A stretch of DNA of 64,000 nucleotides from Chionis minor (Eukaryota > Chordata > Aves > Charadriiformes > Chionididae), in contig VZSF01001071.1 of NCBI GenBank assembly GCA_013398295.1, forward strand, positions 547,829 to 611,828, read 5' to 3'. The notes under the pieces are model-generated. The model did not search any database. It was not told the origin of the DNA and was given only the letters and a program-made list of their open reading frames with translations. Both the position numbers and the translations under genes were made by a program. Within the stretch, counting starts at the first letter, position 1, and each line of letters begins with the position of its first letter. Positions 60,353 through 64,000 of the stretch are shown in pieces.

Positions 60353-62438
60353 AACTATTTCTTGATATTTTCCAGACTTTTGTTCTATACCTTTACGAAG
60401 ATGATGGCCTAGTAGAAGTTCCTTCCACCAGTAGACTGGAAAGGCAAGCTCTACAAAATGCATTGAACATTGCTTTCTTCTGGCATATGATCATAATTAG
60501 ACAACAGCCCAAACTTATTCCAACATTAATAACCTTAACTTTTATTCACTTTCATGATTTTCTCACTGGCAAGGCTATGATGTTCCTGTGTACAAGAAAT
60601 TAATGCATATTGATTCACTTCAAAGAACCTCTGTTAGTGTATAGGTTAAGTAATTTTGCCTTAAAAAGAGGACGTTTCCTCTTCAGCCATGCATACACTA
60701 GACATCTGTAGAGTTTTAGCTTTCTGATTACTTGTATCAAAGTCATTAAGCCTTTTCCTGAAGGCTTTTTGTTGCTTTTGCTTATAAGTTGCTAAGGACA
60801 ACCAGTCTTAGAACAAAAAACACCCAGGTGGATTTCAGTAGATAAAGAAAGATAAAGAAGTTTAGCATAGGTAGCTCAGCTACTTACAGTCAGATGCAGT
60901 CTAAAATAACTCAGGCTGGTCCTTCAGCTTCTGTTGGGAGTTCTACAAAGATTTATGCACCTACGAAAGCCATTCGCACCATGTAAACTTGGGTTTGTGT
61001 ACATCACTCCATCACCTGACAGAAGTGCACTCAAAGATGAGACACAGAAGTGTCAGTTCAAGCCTTGCTCTGGAATCAAAATGAAGGTTACATTCATTAA
61101 TAAAATAAATACCTGGTCATTCAGACTGGAAAGATAAAGACGGCTGGGTTGTAAAACTGGCCATCACCTTCCTTTGTGCACTTTTTGCTTGTACTTCTGG
61201 GATACCTTACCCCAGCTCCATAGGTTACCTTGGCTCAGGGAAATCATCTTTTAACTAGACTGCAAGCAGCGCAAGTGTTTGTGCATCACCAGGAACAAAG
61301 TGTAAATAGGCACCCTCTATATTAACTGAAATACTTTCTATTGGTATTCTGATGTTGTTGTTTTCTCTGCTGCAATGGAATCAAACAGCTTCATAGCCCT
61401 GATGGTGTTCTTGTTGCACTGAGAATAAAAGGGAATAGGGACTCACTGTCTAATTCATTCATTACTATCGATTTGAAGTACAATTTAGCAATGCCTCCCA
61501 GAAAAGCAACTCCTTTGGCAGAGTCTCTCTTCTCCTGGACATGTCCACATAGTTTTTCTCTCTTTTGCCTTTAAAGGGAAATGTTTCAACACCTGTTATT
61601 GCTGAATCAGTATGCATGCCCTGCCAAAATGGCAGTGGTTTTGTAAAATCTCTTTGTAATTTACTCCTAGGGCAAGATATTTATACTAACATAGGAATGT
61701 TCGCTTCCATACAATTAGTGTTAGTGCCTTTGCTTAGTAGGCAATTGTTAGTATATTTTTCAATATATTTTCACTGCTTCAGGAGCCACCCTAAATTGTT
61801 TTTGTTGCCAAGGAGCCTTTCCCTCCATTTGCATCTGTCTGATTTCTCATAATCTCATTTTTTACTTACTCAGAAATCTGCTGTTTACCAACCAGATTGT
61901 GCTTCAGTTCTTGGCCTGAATCTTTGAATTACCAGAGAAGATGAGTCTGCTATAATAGGTTTTAGTCATTCGTATTCTTCAGCCCTTTTCCTGGACCTAT
62001 TGCAATTCTCCTGGCTACAGCTGTACTAGTAATAAGTGTGCTGAACCATTCTCTCACATTGAACTGTATGGCCCAGGTCCATATCACAAAACTTAGACCC
62101 TTTCAATCTTTCTCACTCTGTCTTTTCCAAACAACCTATTGCAATGACCCTGGTAACTTCCAAATCATGCATGGAAATTGGAAGAGCACAGGTTAGCGCT
62201 CCCAGTACCAGATTGTTTTAATCATTTAACATTGTAGACCATCTGGGAACATTTCTGGTGTCTGAGAACATCTCTGGGCTTGTATTATTTCACTCTTAGA
62301 ATTGTAGCCTGTATTTCTTAAAAAATCTGTTTCATAGACTTTTGCTCTTCCCAGGGATCTCTATTTGTCAGATTTATCTGTCTGGATTTTTACAGTAAAT
62401 AACACCTAAGGTTTACTTTTTTTTTACTGTAAATACTA

Positions 62439-62790
62439 TTAGTGTTTGCTGCTCTTCCCAAATCTTAAATACCCAGACCTATTGGTAATTGCTGTCCGAA
62501 CCTCCTCACCCCTGTATTTGAGAAGATCCCAGGGATGGCTTTCACGAGGCTCAGTACACTGATGACCCTGTTGCCAGTCTCCGCCTGTCTCAGAAGCTGA
62601 CGATATTTCTTTGCTTACTGTATTCTCCCAGGTTACCCAGTCCTGTCCTATTTCCATGCACCACCCATAGAAGCAAGGAGCCAACGCCAATGTCCAGCAC
62701 GTGGTGGTGGAACCAACATGAGGTGACAATTTCCTTACCTCTCCAATGACTGTCTTTGCTTCTCTCCCCACCGGGCACCACATTTTGTTG
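62439..62790 (-). other. Possible old endogenous-retrovirus leader-like segment (tentative)
   Basis: On the minus strand TGGTGCCCGGTGGGGAGA resembles a tRNA primer-binding site just after a CCAACA end. About 40 nt later comes a strong splice donor, GAGAG|GTAAGG (62738-62737). A 114-codon open frame spans 62783-62439 but has no recognised gag motif. No second LTR and no clear LTR start were found. This could equally be chance. A repeat-library search is the deciding test. Confidence 0.2.
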
Positions 62791-63624
62791 GAACCTCCTT
62801 CTGCTGCACAGAAGCTATCGTTCCCTGCTAGTCTCTGCCTAGCTGCTATTTTCTTGCTTCTGTCTATCTGTTGCAGACTTTCTTTGATACACTTCCCACA
62901 ACTGGGTGAAATCTGTCAACAAAACCATTCTTTCCTTTGTTTCTCAATTTAAGAGGTCACCAACAACAATTTACATGCCTTGGATCGTGTCCTCCTGGGA
63001 ACTGAATTTTACCCATCCAGCAGTCGGATGCTCAAACCCAAGACAACCTTCAAAGGACCTGACTCTTCCTCCTTATTAATTAAAATGAGCACCAAAGGCC
63101 TCATCCTCTCCCAGGACTATTTTGAATGATAGTATCCAAGGTTTCGCAAATCCCAGCTTTACCAGCCTGGGCCCTGGAAAGGAAATAAACATTTGAAATC
63201 TCAATATTCTTTTAGAGCTGTGTTAGCAGCAGTCCACCTCTTTCTATTGCTGTCCGCATTTTATAAATACTTTTCCAAACATAGGTGGGCATCATTGCTA
63301 TGAATAAACCATAATTCCTACAGCAGAATTCCTCATCTCTATCAGTTCAGATGTTAGTGTTGATCTGTGTGCTTTGCTGTTCAGCCTGTCTGATTAGTGA
63401 TGCCACTGGAAGAGATCTCTGCCTGCCTTCTGAGCCCTTCCCGTTACAGTCTGACAAGCACTAAACACGTCTGAATTAGTCATCTTGCGGTTTAAAATAA
63501 ACAAATAAATCCACCCTTTTCCCTTCTTTCCTTTTGCCTCCTCCTGTGCTTCATGAACACCCTTTGCAGCCCTTCAGAAATTTTCTCTCTTAAAATTTCT
63601 TCCTGGTTTTTTTTTTCCCCATGG

Positions 63625-63692
63625 AGTTTAACCTCACTTAGGAGTTTTTCTGTCTTCCTTTTTTTCCCACGAAGTTTTAACCTCACTTAGGA
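63625..63692 (+). repeat. Short imperfect direct repeat
   Basis: TTTAACCTCACTTAGGA occurs twice about 45 nt apart, each preceded by a T-rich run and CCCA(T/C)G(G/A)AG. This is a small local duplication in pyrimidine-rich DNA. Confidence 0.75.
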
Positions 63693-64000
63693 ACGCATTT
63701 AATTTCCAGCACGGACCAGGTGTGGCCTACTAGTGCTTCTATAAAAACAGACGCTCCTGCATCAGACATATATCTTTCAGGTTAAAATTAATCCCCTGGT
63801 CTTTAAGTTGAGGAATAAAGTCCTTTATTAATTCCTTAAACAAATCCTTCAAGATTTCTTTCTACGTGAAGGTGGAAACCACAAGCCAGTGAAGCTTTTT
63901 CCAGGAGTGCCCTGATATTGTTGTATTTCCCTTTCTAATCACAAGGAAGTAGCTGCCTTCCCCCTCTTCCCATCCCCAAGTTGTGAATTAGGCTGCTTGC

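Larger units (their letters stand above)
60353..64000. other. Intergenic DNA, mostly unassigned
   Basis: No supportable protein-coding exon. It contains a possible retroviral leader-like segment (62439-62790, minus strand) and a short duplicated motif at 63625-63692. The right edge is arbitrary. Confidence 0.55.

Overview
The window looks like avian nuclear DNA. It is AT-rich, with one spliced vertebrate gene on the minus strand, one CpG island, and at least ten CR1 LINE fragments. Several CR1 copies end in the bird-type (ATTCTATG)n tail or its complement. There are no operons, Shine-Dalgarno-led ORFs, CRISPR arrays or recognisable RNA genes. Most open frames are chance ORFs in introns and intergenic DNA. 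One unresolved base (N) sits in the CpG island at 29174.

Positions 1 to about 29.5 kb hold RCBTB2 (RCC1 and BTB domain containing protein 2, also called CHC1L), read right to left. I reconstructed eleven coding exons from splice sites and reading phase: 20141-20182 (start codon), 17158-17316, 16521-16671, 14706-14872, 13870-14028, 12209-12316, 9869-10011, 7890-8080, 3845-3971, 700-836 and 1-109 (cut by the window edge). All joins are phase-consistent and give 497 complete codons plus 2 nt. About 50 C-terminal residues should lie beyond position 1. The N-terminal two thirds is an RCC1-type beta propeller and the rest is a BTB/POZ domain with the start of its C-terminal extension. The CpG island at about 29.02-29.72 kb is the likely promoter, with a probable non-coding first exon ending at 29426.

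From about 29.7 to 64 kb I see no supportable protein-coding exon. This stretch contains five CR1 copies with a tail (or complement) at 30.0, 33.1, 36.2, 57.5 and 60.1 kb, and three longer plus-strand CR1 copies at 38.1-39.2, 42.5-43.2 and 52.4-53.1 kb that still carry decayed reverse-transcriptase ORF sequence. There is also a weak CR1 relic near 35.3 kb, an isolated CpG-dense patch near 52 kb, and a possible retroviral leader-like segment near 62.4-62.8 kb. In other vertebrates CYSLTR2 lies upstream of RCBTB2. None of it is visible here, so this is probably the gap between the two genes.

I found no convincing new biological system. The most useful observations are a CR1 whose 3' end lies only 15 nt from an RCBTB2 splice acceptor, RCBTB1-like residues in the BTB exons of a gene that is otherwise RCBTB2, two candidate start codons, and a perfect 12-bp hairpin upstream of the CpG island.
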